Under the pieces are notes generated by a model that ran no database searches, was not told the origin of the DNA, and worked only from the letters and a program-made list of their open reading frames with translations. Shown piece after piece: positions 12,306 through 24,409 of a stretch of DNA of 64,000 bases. This DNA is from Daucus carota subsp. sativus. Taxonomy: Eukaryota; Streptophyta; Magnoliopsida; Apiales; Apiaceae. Numbering within the stretch: the stretch's first letter is position 1; each line of letters opens with the position of its first letter. The translations under genes and the position numbers were made by a program. The DNA is taken from NCBI RefSeq assembly GCF_001625215.2, contig NC_030384.2, forward strand, positions 40,272,390 through 40,336,389, in the 5' to 3' direction.

Positions 12306-15300
12306 TTCTATATAATAAAGTATTTTGTGATGGATATATTGGGTCTTTAAATATAACACCGATCTTCACAGTTGTGTTCCCTCGCCTAGAGAGAGTGGAA
12401 TGTAAAATTATAATCAAATTTTGTGGAGAAAGAAGAAAATATAAAAAATAATGAATTAATATAAGTGAATTAAAATTTTTCAATGATAAAATTTAGAAAA
12501 ATATGTTATCTAATTGAATGAAAATTATTTACGAAACAGGTGGGTGATTTAAGAATGAAAAATTATGTTCCTTTTCTTAGTCACTTACGGTGTAGTACAC
12601 AAATTTTATTTCATTCTCCATCATTTCATTGGAGTGAATATAATTAGTCACCTATTATCAATAATATGTTTTACTATAAAGAAAATACTACTACTCGTCT
12701 CCTATATTGAAAAGGCTCAAACTAGGAGCTCATTAATTTCAAATTCCCGAAGGTGGGGAAGTCAGCCAATTTTTTGAGCAGCCATTGTTTAATTTATGAA
12801 ATCCTTTTTGGAGTCCGTTTTTCAAACGAATCGATGAAATGAGAATTTAAACCTGCCATTCAAATATAGAGCCGAAAGTATTTGTACTTTGAACTTTTGA
12901 ATAACTATAAAGTATTTATAGTAAGAAATTGCTGGCTTGAAAAGCAGGAGAGGTGGATATTCATATTTTTCTATTAGGAGTCAGTAAAGCAATAAAGTCA
13001 ATTCGCAGTTAAATTATTTGAATGAAGTTAGTAAAAAAGAAAAAGAGACAGAGTGTAGTGTAGGAAATTTCCATGAATTTACAAGAGCAAGCAAGTGGTC
13101 ATTCAGCTTTTATGCAAGAAGATGCCATTTTTCTAATAAAGGGGCAATTGGAATTAAATAATTGAAATAATTGAGAAAGCGAATAACACTTTAGCTGCAA
13201 ACATTTGGCTTCACAACAACAAGAAAATCAAAAGGTCGGTTGAAGATAATTGACAAAAAACAGTGTATTTCATCTTTTTACAAGATTAAGTAGGGGTGTT
13301 TTGAATTTCAAGTATGTTTGTAGGTGAAATATTGTCCTGAAATAAATGGAGTACATTACATTATTATTTGATTGCATTTAAGGAGGAGAGCTGGTCCTGC
13401 TTCTTGTCTAATAGTTGAACTTGGCTGTTTCTTCAAGTGTGGTTCAGGTTCAGATAGTAGAGAATGACAGATGAATTGAAGTAGTAACACAAACACAAAG
13501 CCTATAAAATGTGTAGCAGTCTCTTTTAAAAGCTAAGGCTTAAACAATCACTCCTATGTGACATTGATGCATGAAGATTTGAGTAGTCCTGTACAATTAG
13601 TTTGTGGGTTCAGGGTTAATAATACTCTTGAGGGCTCAAGGGACGCACCGAGGGAGCGGGTGAGCGACCGCACAAGTCCACGAAAATGAAGACTTCAAAT
13701 TTCTATTTCTATTTATTTATGTGCTTTTAGAAAAAAACTAGTTACTCATTATGAAATTATTATCAAGTTTAACCCGACATTGGTTGGCGACAAAATTTTA
13801 ACTACATAAGTTAATGAGTTAATTTCTCTTTTTCGGTCGGGATGAATTAGATCGGGATGAATTAGAGTCGAACCTGACATATGTGATAACAGATAAATTT
13901 TTAACCATACATTCTAAAAAAGATGGTTGTTGTCTTGTTGACCTTATATGCAAGAAAATATCTCTAAATAAGATTTCAGAGTATATTTCTTAATTATGAT
14001 GTGTTAATGTGTTACGATAGTTTATCTTTCTTTAAAAAAATATTTAAATTTTGTATCGAAATATTATTTAAGTGTCAATTTTTGAGATTTCACACTAAGC
14101 CCCGGATTGATTTGTCCCGCCACTGTCTAGGCTGATGGAAGGTTTCACAGTTTGGAAACCTGAGTCTTTTGCCTGTGTCTCCTTACTTGTGTATGCTGAA
14201 ATTTACGTGTGAGAAACCTGGAATGTCTGTTTAGTAATGGTGTCTGAATTTGAAAGATGAATAACTAACCCAGAATCATGCATGTTACTCGTTTTTTGTT
14301 GCTAAATGTTGTCTTCCGAACATTTATAATGATTTATCCCACATTTGTTACTCACCCCGAATAACAATTTTTCAAGTGAAGTAAACATTAGTTAGAGTGG
14401 GAAATGAAGGATTACAAAGAACTGACATAAAACATTAATTAAAGGCTATAAAAGACGCAGCCATGTATCTTATGTTGAGGTGTGTGATTGTGAGGACAAG
14501 CAGAGTCGAGGAATAATCATATCATCACCAATTTGAACAAAGATAAAATTTCTGCTAACCACCATATATATGAAACTGACATTATCCCATCCTAAAATTT
14601 AGCTTTAAAATCAAATTATTTTGACATCGCCACTTGGAGATGATGGAAACTTTGACATTCTAGACATCAAACTAATATTTAAATATTATATGACATAGAG
14701 GCCGTTTGATTGAGCTTGACTTAAATTGACTTATATGATAATCTTGGAGGTTAAAATGTCTGTTTGAATAATTTTGACTTATTTATGATTTATAAGTTAT
14801 TAAAAATATAATAAGAAAATAAAATGATTTATGTGTAAATTACAACTTAGGGGTAATCTATATAAAAAAATTCAAAAAAAAAATAATAAGTCAATAAAAA
14901 AATTACCTCAAACTAATCTGATTTTAAGTCAGTTTTTGCCTTATTTTTATTTCTGATTTTCAACCAACTCCTGACTTATTATTATATAAATAGGCATTTT
15001 TCAGAATTAAATCAACAATGACAGACAAATAATACAAATAATTGTGTGTCAAGTATTAATCAATTACTAATCTTTCACTGTTTCTCTATTGAAATCATTT
15101 CATATTAATCCAGCTAGTCTGATTCTTCCCTGCAAGAGCAACTTCAACTATATAAAAAAAAACTCTTAAATAAGAAAACAAGTTGGCATAAAAAATAAAA
15201 AATATAGATAATCTGTTGGAAAGATCGCACTCCAATCATACTCTTCCGATGTTTATTTTAACTAAACTCCCTTGAATGATTACATTTGTCAAATACCATA

Positions 15301-15322
15301 GCAAATGTCGCGTCATCATTTA
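12306..15322. other. Gene-free interval
   Basis: No protein or RNA gene was found. Around 13610-13690 and 13840-14130 there are GC-richer pieces (for example GGGACGCACCGAGGGAGCGG) that may be decayed transposon sequence, but no reading frame survives. At 14699 an element-like start GGCCGTTTGATTGAGCTTGA is seen without a matching right end. Confidence 0.45.
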
Positions 15323-15839
15323 CCCCCTCCGTCCTAACCATTTCTTACAATTTCCTTTTTGAATGTCTATGTCTCATCAATTCTTTCCATCTCAAAGCTT
15401 ATAAAAAATAGTCAATCGACCCATCACTTCTCCACTTTTCTTTCTTTTTCACACTACTTTTATTCTACTATTTTTTTCTATACATTAAAATTCAATGAGT
15501 CCCACCACTCACCCACTTTTCCTTCTCTTATCCACTACTTTATACATACTCCCTCCATTTTGAAATATAGGTCGCTTGACTTTTTGGCACACACTTCTAA
15601 GTCTTTTGACCGCTTAGTTAAAATTGTTATTTTAAAAAAAAAAAAATTCGAATTATAATATTAATTATATACTTTTATTTAGATAAAGAAAAATTTTAAA
15701 AATAAGGATTTTAACCATGCGATCAAAAGATTTAAAAATATGTCCAAAAAGTCAAACGACTTATATTTCAAAACAAAGAGAGCATTATTTAATCTACGTG
15801 CTCAACCCATTATATAAGAAATAAGAGAGATAGATGGAG
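15323..15839. mobile_element. Stowaway-like MITE carrying a second MITE
   Basis: It is bounded by TA at 15321-15322 and 15840-15841. The left end is CCCCCTCCGTCCTAACCATT; the right end GAGATAGATGGAG is a decayed complement. The left-arm interior (CACTACTTTTATTCTACT, AATGAGTCCCACCACTCACC) recurs in other Stowaway copies of the window. The element at 15549-15782 sits inside it. The outer boundaries are less certain than the inner ones. Confidence 0.55.
15549..15782. mobile_element. Stowaway-type MITE (inner)
   Basis: The left end is CTCCCTCCATTTTGAAATAT (preceded by TA); the right arm complements it (ATATTTCAAAACAAAGAGAG), and GACTTTTTGGCA pairs with TGTCCAAAAAGTC further in. It shows the same GTCGTTTGACTTTTTGGCAC arm type as the element at 62858-63092, so the two belong to one family. 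Confidence 0.7.
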
Positions 15840-18740
15840 TATCATATTAAAATAATACATTATATTAATAATAATTTGAAATAACAATAACATATTTTTA
15901 AAATATAACAAATTAATATAGCTACCATCATTGGAACAAAATGTGTTACAGATTCAGCAAATTTTATATAATAACTTAAAATTTTAACTTAGCCGATCAT
16001 TATAATCAACCTCAATAAAGATGCTCTAACTAAACAAGAAGAAAAGATTAATGTATATGATACATATATTACTATTTTATGAGATTTATACATAATTCAT
16101 CCTCATAGTTCTTAATCCTTAATACAGATACGACTACTCAGTTCTTTAAAACTAACGTAAAACTAGTACATCTCTATTTTAAAATATATTCTAAAGTCAT
16201 TATTCAATCTTAAATATTAATTTAATTGATCTTTTTAATTTTTGAATTATACTTATCAGTTCATCCATATCTTTTAGATTTTTATAATTGAAAAAGATAA
16301 TTGAATTCGGATGTGAAATTGTTGACAAAATTTCAAATCGTTAGATAGAAGAAATTCTATGATATGCAATTAGTTTATCAAAATACAAGTTCGAATGCAC
16401 AAACTTCTATGTCTTTTATTCAAAGTGTTGGAATATTTGTTGATTTTAGATTTAAAATTGAACATTTAATTTTATTTTAATAGTAGTTGATAATAATCAT
16501 ATATTTCTTTCAAGTGTGGGATTCTTAAATTAAACATGTGATAATATTTTTAAATTATCAAGAGTATGACTCGTGTCATTTGATCGTGAATGTACAGATT
16601 TCATATTCATACTCTCTTTTATATGATGAATATGCGATATTTTGAGAAGGATATTTTTTGGATTGGTTATAGTCTCGACACTAATATGATGATCATGTTT
16701 TCTTTAATCATTTGAATTCCCATTTACGTCATATTTGTAAGAAAATTGTGCTGACGGGAATAATTCTTATATCTGTGATAAGTATTTATGTCAGCAAGAT
16801 GATGATATGTTATGATCTTGATTTTCTCAATATTGGAACGATTATTTCAGTTCTCCCATGGTTGAGTATTGCAGAATTATTATAAGATGGGTTTAAAAAT
16901 AAAAAATAATATCAGGTTACTAACAAATATAATTTTTTGTTGCGGAACTTGATTTGACTCGTTTCATTATTGAATTAAAAGAACAAAGTTGTTAGATAAG
17001 TAACTCGAGTTGAGTTTTGAAAAATGATTTGGGAGTTCGAACAAAGTTGTTAGATAAGTAATTTGAGTTGAGTTCTGAAAAATGATTTAGGAGTTCATTG
17101 GAGATTTTCCGAGAGTTAAGGTCGACTATTGAGTAAGACAATCAAAGCGGAACAAATTAATAGGAACTCCTATTTAACATCCTATCCTCGCGTGGTTATA
17201 TGAGGCAAAAAAAGAAAGAAATAGATGGATGGGGTTTCTCCCGCTTTTGACAGTAGGCCCTCACTAGAAGGCTCGGATAATGTGTTATTAGTTCGTGATA
17301 GAGTATGCCCCTAATAACTGGGTCATTGTTCTTGAACATCGACTTCTACTGTAAATTGTGGATTATTCAAGGCTCCTTAGTATGATATACTCCTCTTGAT
17401 CGAATGGAGTTTGAAACCAAAATTCTCTTCGAAAAAATAGATGAGACATTCAAGTGAGATACAATGTGATCTCATTTTCGATTCATTCGTCGGATTCGAG
17501 ACGCTCATGATATTACTCATATAGCACCAAATTTGTTACATGTGTATTATATAATATTGAATAATAATTTTATTTATATAATTACACATTAGGGTCGATT
17601 TGAACACATATTTATATTTTAACATGGTTTACATTTATATCGACATGAACTCATAATGCGGATATACATTTAAAATACAATTTTTTTTGTTTCTTATTAT
17701 AAGAAAAGACATCATTAAAATTTCAGTTCACCCGATTCTCGAGAATTCGTCCTGATCCGCCTTGCTGGTGGTCTAGAAAACATTTAGTTGGAATATATAT
17801 GCCGTCACTTAACGGATAGACATCAAAATGCATGATGCACCCGCACATACATGCAGATGAAAACATGGATGCATGCAGATGAGAACAAAGGAAAAAAGTC
17901 GGGGCTGCACAAGTTAATCAGTAAACTCTTTAATTTTTCGTATATCTAATTTTTTTGATAAGATATATCTTTAAATCTCTACCCACATATATATGAGAAA
18001 ATAAAGGTTTTAAGTTAAATTCTTTTCGCGTGTACTAATCGAAGGAGTTTAGAGTTATTTTTAATATTAATTTTAAGAAATTCAGTTTGTATAATAAATC
18101 AACATTGATTTAAAATTCATTATCTAAATTAATGCTTTAATATATACGTTTTATTATCTAAATTAATACTTTGTCAAATTTATTTTTTATCGTAGTTCGT
18201 ATAACTTAAGAATTATTTATAATAAAAAGTTATTCAAATAAATATAAAACCTCACATTCATTTGATATATAAAATAATATTTCGAATCTAGTTAAAATAA
18301 GTGGATGGTAGTTGAAAAAACAGTCAACATACATGTACATTGTATGATATAACACAATCAATATGACTGTTAAATACAAATTTATATGAAACGATTATTG
18401 GTATAGGTATGATATTTCGCTTCTGTGATTATTATATAAAATCTGTATGAAATGATTAAGTAAATGGTCCGGTTTACTCTTTTAAATCAATATTAATTTT
18501 AATAATTTCTGATATGAATGTAAAAATATTTTATTATTATAGTTTATAATTATAAAAAAATCATCAAACTATGTTATTTGTTGACTTAATATTCTACCAT
18601 TTTTGAGATTTTCATGTGTATAATGATCTTAATAATTTGAATAAAAAGTTTATTCAAATATATGAGCTACTACACGAGGAGTTTAATGTGTATGTGTCTT
18701 ACGGTATTTAATGATTTCACGAATAAAGTTAGTTTATTTA
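15840..18740. other. Gene-free interval with a local tandem duplication
   Basis: No gene is seen. A 59-bp segment beginning GAACAAAGTTGTTAGATAAG is repeated head to tail at about 16981-17097. A less AT-rich stretch at 17150-17550 has no reading frame that I recognise. Confidence 0.45.
16981..17097. repeat. Tandem duplication, 2 x ~59 bp
   Basis: Two adjacent copies of a segment with GTTGTTAGATAAGTAA and GAGTTGAGTT followed by TGAAAAATGATTT; they differ at only a few positions, so the duplication is recent. Confidence 0.85.
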
Positions 18741-19208
18741 GATCAACTCCAGCAACTTCCCTATTTGAAATCTTAAACCAAAATATGAGGAACATGGGAA
18801 AATAATCCACTCCAATAGTATCTTAGAGCATCTCCAGCAGTGTCTTGGTGTCTTCCTTATAAATATTATAAAATATTGAATCCTAGTGATTTAGGACAAG
18901 ATTTTGTATTTCAACTCCAACAATGATCCTTATAATTCATTCCTTATTATTATTATTATAATAAATTTGGAAAGAGATTGATAAAAGATGGAAGGAAGAG
19001 AGAGAAAATAAGTTACAATAAGAGAGAGAAATGATTTTTTATTAAAAAAATCAAATAAGGCATGGCTAGTGGTGCCTTATTAATAAGGCATGGAAAGAGG
19101 ATCCTAGTGATTTAAGGCACCTCTAAGACACTGCTGGAGCACTAATTTATGTCACATTCATTATCATTGGACTTAGGACATGAAACAGGGAAGATGCTGG
19201 AGTTGCTC
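18741..19208. mobile_element. Harbinger-type MITE, outer element of a nest
   Basis: It is flanked by TTA at 18738-18740 and 19209-19211. The left end GATCAACTCCAGCAACTTCC pairs with the right end (GGGAAGATGCTGGAGTTGCTC). Removal of the inner element at 18826-19142 leaves about 150 bp. No coding capacity. Confidence 0.72.
18826..19142. mobile_element. MITE nested inside another MITE
   Basis: The left end GAGCATCTCCAGCAGTGTCT (preceded by TTA) pairs with the right end AAGACACTGCTGGAGC. Internal phrases AATCCTAGTGATTTAGGACA and GGATCCTAGTGATTTAAGGC also form an inverted pair. It interrupts the element at 18741-19208. The right boundary is uncertain by a few bases because the right target copy is not a clean TTA. 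Confidence 0.7.
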
Positions 19209-19211
19209 TTA

Positions 19212-19517
19212 GTGATTCCCTAAATCACTAAGATCCACTAGCTGTGCCTTATCTTTAGGTAACCTTTCTCCTCTCCTAAATCTTATTTAACCTCTCTGCT
19301 CTCCTAAATCTTATTTTATAATAAATTTTGAATACAAACATGTTCTCTCTATTCACCTATTGCAATAATGGTAATTTTTAATAATAAAATAGTATATAAG
19401 GAATGAATATAAAAAATATTGTTGGAGATGAGAATAGCTATTATTATCTTAAGTCACTAGAATCCAATATTTTATATTATATATAAAGAATGAGCTAAGA
19501 TGCTGCCGGAGATGTTC
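19212..19517. mobile_element. Third MITE of the cluster, left end missing
   Basis: The right end (ATGCTGCCGGAGATGTTC then TTA) and the adjoining stretch with AGTCACTAGAATCCAATATT match, in reverse complement, the left end of the element at 18826-19142, so this is the same family. A complete left end was not found. It ends about 445 bp upstream of the MORN gene start codon. Confidence 0.55.
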
Positions 19518-19684
19518 TTAGTTTTTGTTGAATTTATGATTAACCCCGATAAGAAACAAATAAAACCATCAAAACAGTTTTATCAAACGGCTATAAACAC
19601 TTTGTCACCCTCACCGCCTGATTCTAATCCAACGGGTGAGATTGAATTCAACTAGTTCCTCCTCGATAAATGTACTTAAAACTC

Positions 19685-19800
19685 GTTCCACAACACTCTC
19701 TCTCTCTCTAACACAAACTCACCACTTTCTCTCTCTAAACTAACTTCCCCTTTTCACTTTCTCTCTCTGTTCTCTCTCCTCTTCTTCCTACTTGACTGCT
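19685..19800 (+). promoter_or_regulatory. CT-rich leader / pyrimidine patch of the MORN gene
   Basis: Repeated CTCTCTCTCT and TTTCTCTCTCT tracts lie 160-280 bp upstream of the start codon. Plant core promoters and 5' UTRs often have such pyrimidine patches, so transcription of the MORN gene probably starts near here. No clear TATA box is seen. Confidence 0.45.
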
Positions 19801-19860
19801 ACTAATATACACACATATATACATATTACACACACAGTGCTTGTATTGCGCGCCGTTCCG

Positions 19861-19929
19861 ATGAACTTTCCGGTGCCGGAGTTCCTCATTACCTGCCGGC
19901 GGTACAAGAGCTTCATTCTCTCACAGTAA
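19861..19929 (+). promoter_or_regulatory. Upstream ORF in the MORN gene leader (22 codons)
   Basis: An ATG at 19861 opens a 22-codon frame (Met-Asn-Phe-Pro-Val-Pro-Glu-Phe...) ending at TAA 19927-19929, 33 bases before the main ATG at 19963. Codons are GC-richer than the surrounding leader. If the leader includes this stretch, the uORF would lower translation of the main frame. Whether the peptide is conserved is unknown. Confidence 0.5.
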
Positions 19930-19962
19930 CTCAATATTATACATACAGATATATTCGTATAC

Positions 19963-22052
19963 ATGCACAAAGAAATGGAGAGTACGACGAAGCTTACGAG
20001 AACACAGTCGTCGCTGCTCCGGTCATCTCCGACGATCCGATCATCAATACACAGCTTGAATTCGATAAATGAGATGCAAGATTACGACATAGAGGAACAG
20101 AAGTTGCATAAACCGGGTTCCGGGTCACGTCGGGTCCGGGTCAAACCCGGTTTGACCCGGTTCGGACCGGTAATGGCTCTGGTAGTTCTGTTCGTGTACA
20201 CAATATACATATATTCTAGCGGTGATGAAATGAACACATCAGAGAACTTGTTATTAGTGTTGATTTTCATAGCTGTGGTTGTATATATTGGTGGTAAAAA
20301 CAAGAAGTTGATAGCACAAACTTGTGTGGTTTTGAGACAATTGTTTGTTGAGCATGTGAGAAAACTCGGGTTTTGCAAGACTAATAGTAAGCCTGTGCAG
20401 TGGTTTATTGGTGATTTGGATTTGTCGAGAAAGGGGAACGAGTTAAAGCCCGAGAATTTCGTGAAAGAAGGGGTTGAATTTTATAGTAATGGCGATTATT
20501 ACGAAGGGGAGTTTTACAAGGGAAAGTGTAATGGGAGTGGTGTTTATAACTACTTTGTCAATGGGAGGTATGAGGGTGATTGGATTGATGGAAAGTATGA
20601 TGGGTATGGGATTGAGAGTTGGGCGCGGGGGAGTCGATATAAGGGGCAGTACAGGCAAGGATCGAGACATGGGTATGGTGTTTATAGGTTTTATACCGGT
20701 GATAGTTATGCTGGGATGTGGTTTAATGGACAGAGTCATGGGACTGGAGTGCAGACGTGTTCCGATGGGAGTTGCTATGTTGGGGAGTTTAAGTTTGGGC
20801 TGAAGCATGGACTTGGATGTTACCATTTCAGGTCAATTCTGGTTTTGAGTATTGTTGTTTTAAAGTTTGAATCTTGTGCCATTACGGTGATTGATTGTTT
20901 GAACTTGTGTTTAGATTGTGGAAATAGTGATTGGTGATTGATTGTTTGAAATTGTGTTAGATTGTTGAATTAGTGATTATATAGTATTAAATGATAAGCT
21001 GAAAATAAAATTAGTTGAGGTTAAGTTGATTGATGAATACATGTTGATTCTTTGAGTTGGTGTTAATTTGTTTAACAAACTCTAGCTGTTTTATGTATAT
21101 GTTTGTAGTTACTGTATTAGTTGCAGAATTGAGGTCCGCGTTGCCCTCTTGTGCTGCTGGTCTGGTTAGTTACATGACTCGCAGTAGCTGTGTGTGATTT
21201 AAGTTTCCAGTAAGAAATGTTTGGTGTTACTGATTGATCTAGTACTAAATGCTTTGGTGCTTTTTACTTGATTCAGTTCATGTTTATCGAATAGCTATCT
21301 ACTCTTTAAATGGAGGCATTTAGTTCTTCATATCTATTTGCCATGTTATAATTGTTATTTTGATTACTATTTTTGGATTGGTGTTAAATGTTGATTGGGA
21401 ACATAGAGATATTAAGTATATTCATTCAATTGTGTAGAAATGGAGATAGATATGCTGGGGAATATTTTGGAGATAAAATTCATGGATTTGGTGTTTATCA
21501 CTTTGCCAATGGCCACTGCTATGAAGGTTCGTGGCATGAAGGTCGTAAGCAAGGTTTTGGAATGTATACATTTCCGAATGGTGAGTCAAGATGTGGCGAG
21601 TGGAACTCTGGCTCCCTTAAAACAGCGTTACCCCCTCTAACTGACGCCACCCTTAGAGCAGTTCAGGTAATTTCTTTCCCATACACATCATTCCAAAACT
21701 CTAAGAGGCTATTGTATATATCGATTTACACAATTATATACTTTTTAGACCAATGCTAATTTGTACGTAATTTGGAAATCATATTTAGGGAAATGACTTC
21801 ATTTCCTGTATAGTCGCTTGTCGTTATATGGTTTATCCAAAAGTAGCGCCTTGACGTTTTCCGCCTTTTCTATTGTTGATGTTGCAGGCTGCTAGAAAAA
21901 CAGCCGAGAGCGCGATCCGCTTACGCCAGGTTGATGATCACGTAAATCATGCAGTTACAGCCGCAAACAGAGCTGCTACTGCTGCAAGAGTTGCCGCTGT
22001 TAAAGCAATTCAAAACAACGTCGATGGCAAATTTTGTGACACTGACCTGTAG
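19963..22052 (+). CDS. MRF1-like: MORN-repeat membrane protein (3 exons, ~420 aa)
   Basis: Exons are 19963-20831, 21438-21666 and 21888-22052; both introns are GT-AG and the phases join without shift. The product has a basic, Ser-rich N terminus (LTRTQSSLLRSSPTIRSS), two hydrophobic segments (about residues 69-84 and 95-111), then seven full 23-residue MORN repeats (about 174-335; core Y-x-G-x-(Y/F/W) ... G-x-G-x-(Y/F)) and a partial eighth. Intron 1 falls precisely between the fifth and sixth repeats. Exon 3 encodes an Ala-rich helical tail. MORN repeats bind phospholipid membranes or form scaffolds. Arabidopsis relatives At1g21920 (MRF1, linked to flowering time) and At1g77660 have, as I recall, the same length and layout; they carry the misleading label SET7/9 but no SET domain is visible here. 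The ATG at 19975 is an alternative start. A uORF precedes it. Confidence 0.92.
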
Positions 22053-24220
22053 AATTCAAACGTATTGTTTGAAGTGTAAATTTTACTTAATTAGTATGTA
22101 CTGTGAAAGTTGAACGCCGCCCCGGTAAAGCAAAAGCTTACCAGAGGTTGAGAAGAGTACATTTGAGGTTTGGTTAACCACAATGTAATCTGTATATAAA
22201 CTAATATGTACATCAAGTAAAGAGTTTAAGAGTTCTTTATCCCTATCCTGTCTACCAAAACTATGGTTAAGTTCTTGGCGTGCGTCCAATATATTCATCA
22301 ATAATTGTGTGCTGTTTTGCCAAAACGACATCTTGCCAGCTTGTTACAACTTAAACCAGACCCAATTTCAATTTTCACCTATTCTCTTCAAATATGTCCT
22401 TAAATGCTTGGACATTCATATATACTTGTAGATCAAATTTATCAACCCTTCTTTTTTCTGTTTGCATTTTTAATCCAAAGTAGAAAATATAGTCTGAACC
22501 AAACTTGCACATCAGTTTGCATGAAAAAAGAAAAAGGCAAATTGGCATGAATCAATAACATAGCTTAAGCTTAGCTAACACTACATTGTGCAAAAGAAAT
22601 GCAAATGGGTTAGCCTAACTAATTTTACATTCAATTGCAAGAACCAAATTTCTGTTTGCTTCTTGTTTCAAAGGATCTAAAAGAATATAACAAAATTGCT
22701 TTTCCTAGCTACATTTGGTAAGGTTTGAAGAGTAGTCTGTTGAAAAGGTGGCCCTCAAGTTTCTTGCTTTGAGTAGTCATAATTATAATAATGGCATATA
22801 TAGGAAGGGATTAGGTGAAAAAATGAAAATAATATATACATGATGCAGTACATTAAAAATGGTACCAAAATTCAAAACACACATGACTGATAAAGTAGGA
22901 AATTTGTTGGTTTCCTAATATTTATTTTTGAATAAAACGAATGTCGTGAAAGAAGCCTTTGGAGCTTATGGGTTCAGATGCAGATGAGATTCCCTGTCTG
23001 CGATTGGAACTTCTTAACAGATTTAAGACCATGCCTCGTGTCACAAATATTTTGACATGGAGAATCTTGCAGCCACATTGGTTGCACTAATTACTTCAGC
23101 TAACGGATTTCACATATCAGTTACTCTGTGGATAGACCTAGAGATGCGGTATGTATTCTAAAACTATCGTAAAATATAGTTTCGTAATTTATTTTTTTTT
23201 AAAAAAATTTTAATAACTAAATTTTTATTCAGAAAACATTCTTAAAAATAAGTGATGAAAGTATGAAACTATATTTTATAAAAATATTAAAATATGTATC
23301 GAGTAGTGAGGAAACATATATAATTAAATAATTAAATAGGACAAATGAAATACAAAACAGAGATCATAATAATAACACATAATATTAGTTGCAGTAAAAA
23401 TCTTCGATACAATATTAAAAAACACCGGCGTCAGTAATACAAGTCACAAACAGGTAAAATTATACTTTTTATCACGGGTAAACACCTATAATACATGTAT
23501 ACCTATAACATATGTGGTGGAAGCTAAATCAACCGATGATCCATACAAAAGATCATGCAACTTATATGAAACTAGAAACAAGGGATCCACAGAGCTTTTT
23601 ATATAAGACTGAAGCTAGTATTTCACCATACCAGCGAAAGCTCATGTGCTTCTTTGATTAAAAACAGGATAATGTTCGGGAGAGTCATTATTCTTATTCA
23701 ACCACATGGTATAGTAGTGGAGGATTGGTGGGGTTTATATGGTTTAATATCCTCCTGTATCTTTAACTTTTTCCTGCATGCTTGATCCACAATCTTTCTG
23801 TTTTCTCCGTTCCAATCATCAGACTTTTTTTACTATGTTTTTAAATTTCAAATCATCTACTATTACTGCAACAATTCTCCATTCTTGCTCTGGACATGGT
23901 AGTTACATTTAAAAAAAATGAGTTGTCTATCATGTGTCTGAGAGCACAGGTTAAATTATCATAACTAATTTTCTAAATTGACATGGAAAGAAGAAGAGAG
24001 AGCACTTTGTAGCAAGGAAAAAACTAGTTATCATAATTTAACATGTATTCTCATAACACAGAATAAATTAACTCGTTAAAAAAAAAACTACTCTATTTTA
24101 ATAAATTAAAACGGAGGGAGTACAATAAATTACTGTAGTCGAGATCCGTAACCTCTTATTAAGAAAATACGTAAACGAGGACGAAATAAGATGTTTATTT
24201 GATTAATGATCCGGGATATA
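22053..24220. other. MORN gene 3' flank, no further gene
   Basis: The first ~150 bases are probably 3' UTR. A frame on the minus strand at 22083-22331 has no domain. A weak Stowaway-like foldback at about 23150-23320 is suggested by paired arms (AAAATATAGTTTCGTAAT and its partner), and a lone Stowaway right end ACGGAGGGAGTA is at 24111-24122. Nothing else is supported. Confidence 0.45.
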
Positions 24221-24229
24221 TTTTAACAA

Positions 24230-24409
24230 GGGTTTGTCTAGTGTGTGCCCATGGACACATGCTAAGCGCGGAAATTTTTGTATTTGGAGCATTTTTATTG
24301 GTGTGGTTGGTGTATTTGCGGGGGTCCATCATTATTAAGAAGTAGGAGCCAATGAAAATGCTCCAAATACAAAAATTTCTGCGCTTAGCATGTGCCCATA
24401 GAAAAATCG
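24230..24409. mobile_element. Mutator-like MITE with palindromic ends (short form)
   Basis: Perfect 9-bp flanks TTTTAACAA at 24221-24229 and 24410-24418. The 180-bp element has long inverted arms: CATGCTAAGCGCGGAAATTT and TTTTTGTATTTGGAGCATTT on the left are complemented by AAATGCTCCAAATACAAAAA and TTTCTGCGCTTAGCATG on the right. The end motif GTGTGCCCATGG places it with the element at 1963-2281. Non-coding. Confidence 0.85.

Noticed and set aside
13610..13690. GC-rich patch suspected to be organellar or rRNA-derived
   Set aside because: Could not be matched to any rRNA, tRNA or chloroplast gene from memory; too short to call.
14699..14997. Possible MITE starting GGCCGTTTGATTGAGC
   Set aside because: No matching right terminus or target duplication could be found.
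17150..17550. Less AT-rich interval suspected as a gene remnant
   Set aside because: No frame longer than background and no splice-linked exons.
20443..20826. Long open frames antisense to, or in a second frame of, the MORN repeats (127 and 109 codons)
   Set aside because: They mirror the Gly-rich 23-residue repeat coding in the real frame; repeat-biased codons keep other frames open.
23530..23780. Possible microRNA precursor (imperfect hairpin pieces)
   Set aside because: No mature miRNA family sequence was recognised and pairing is weak.
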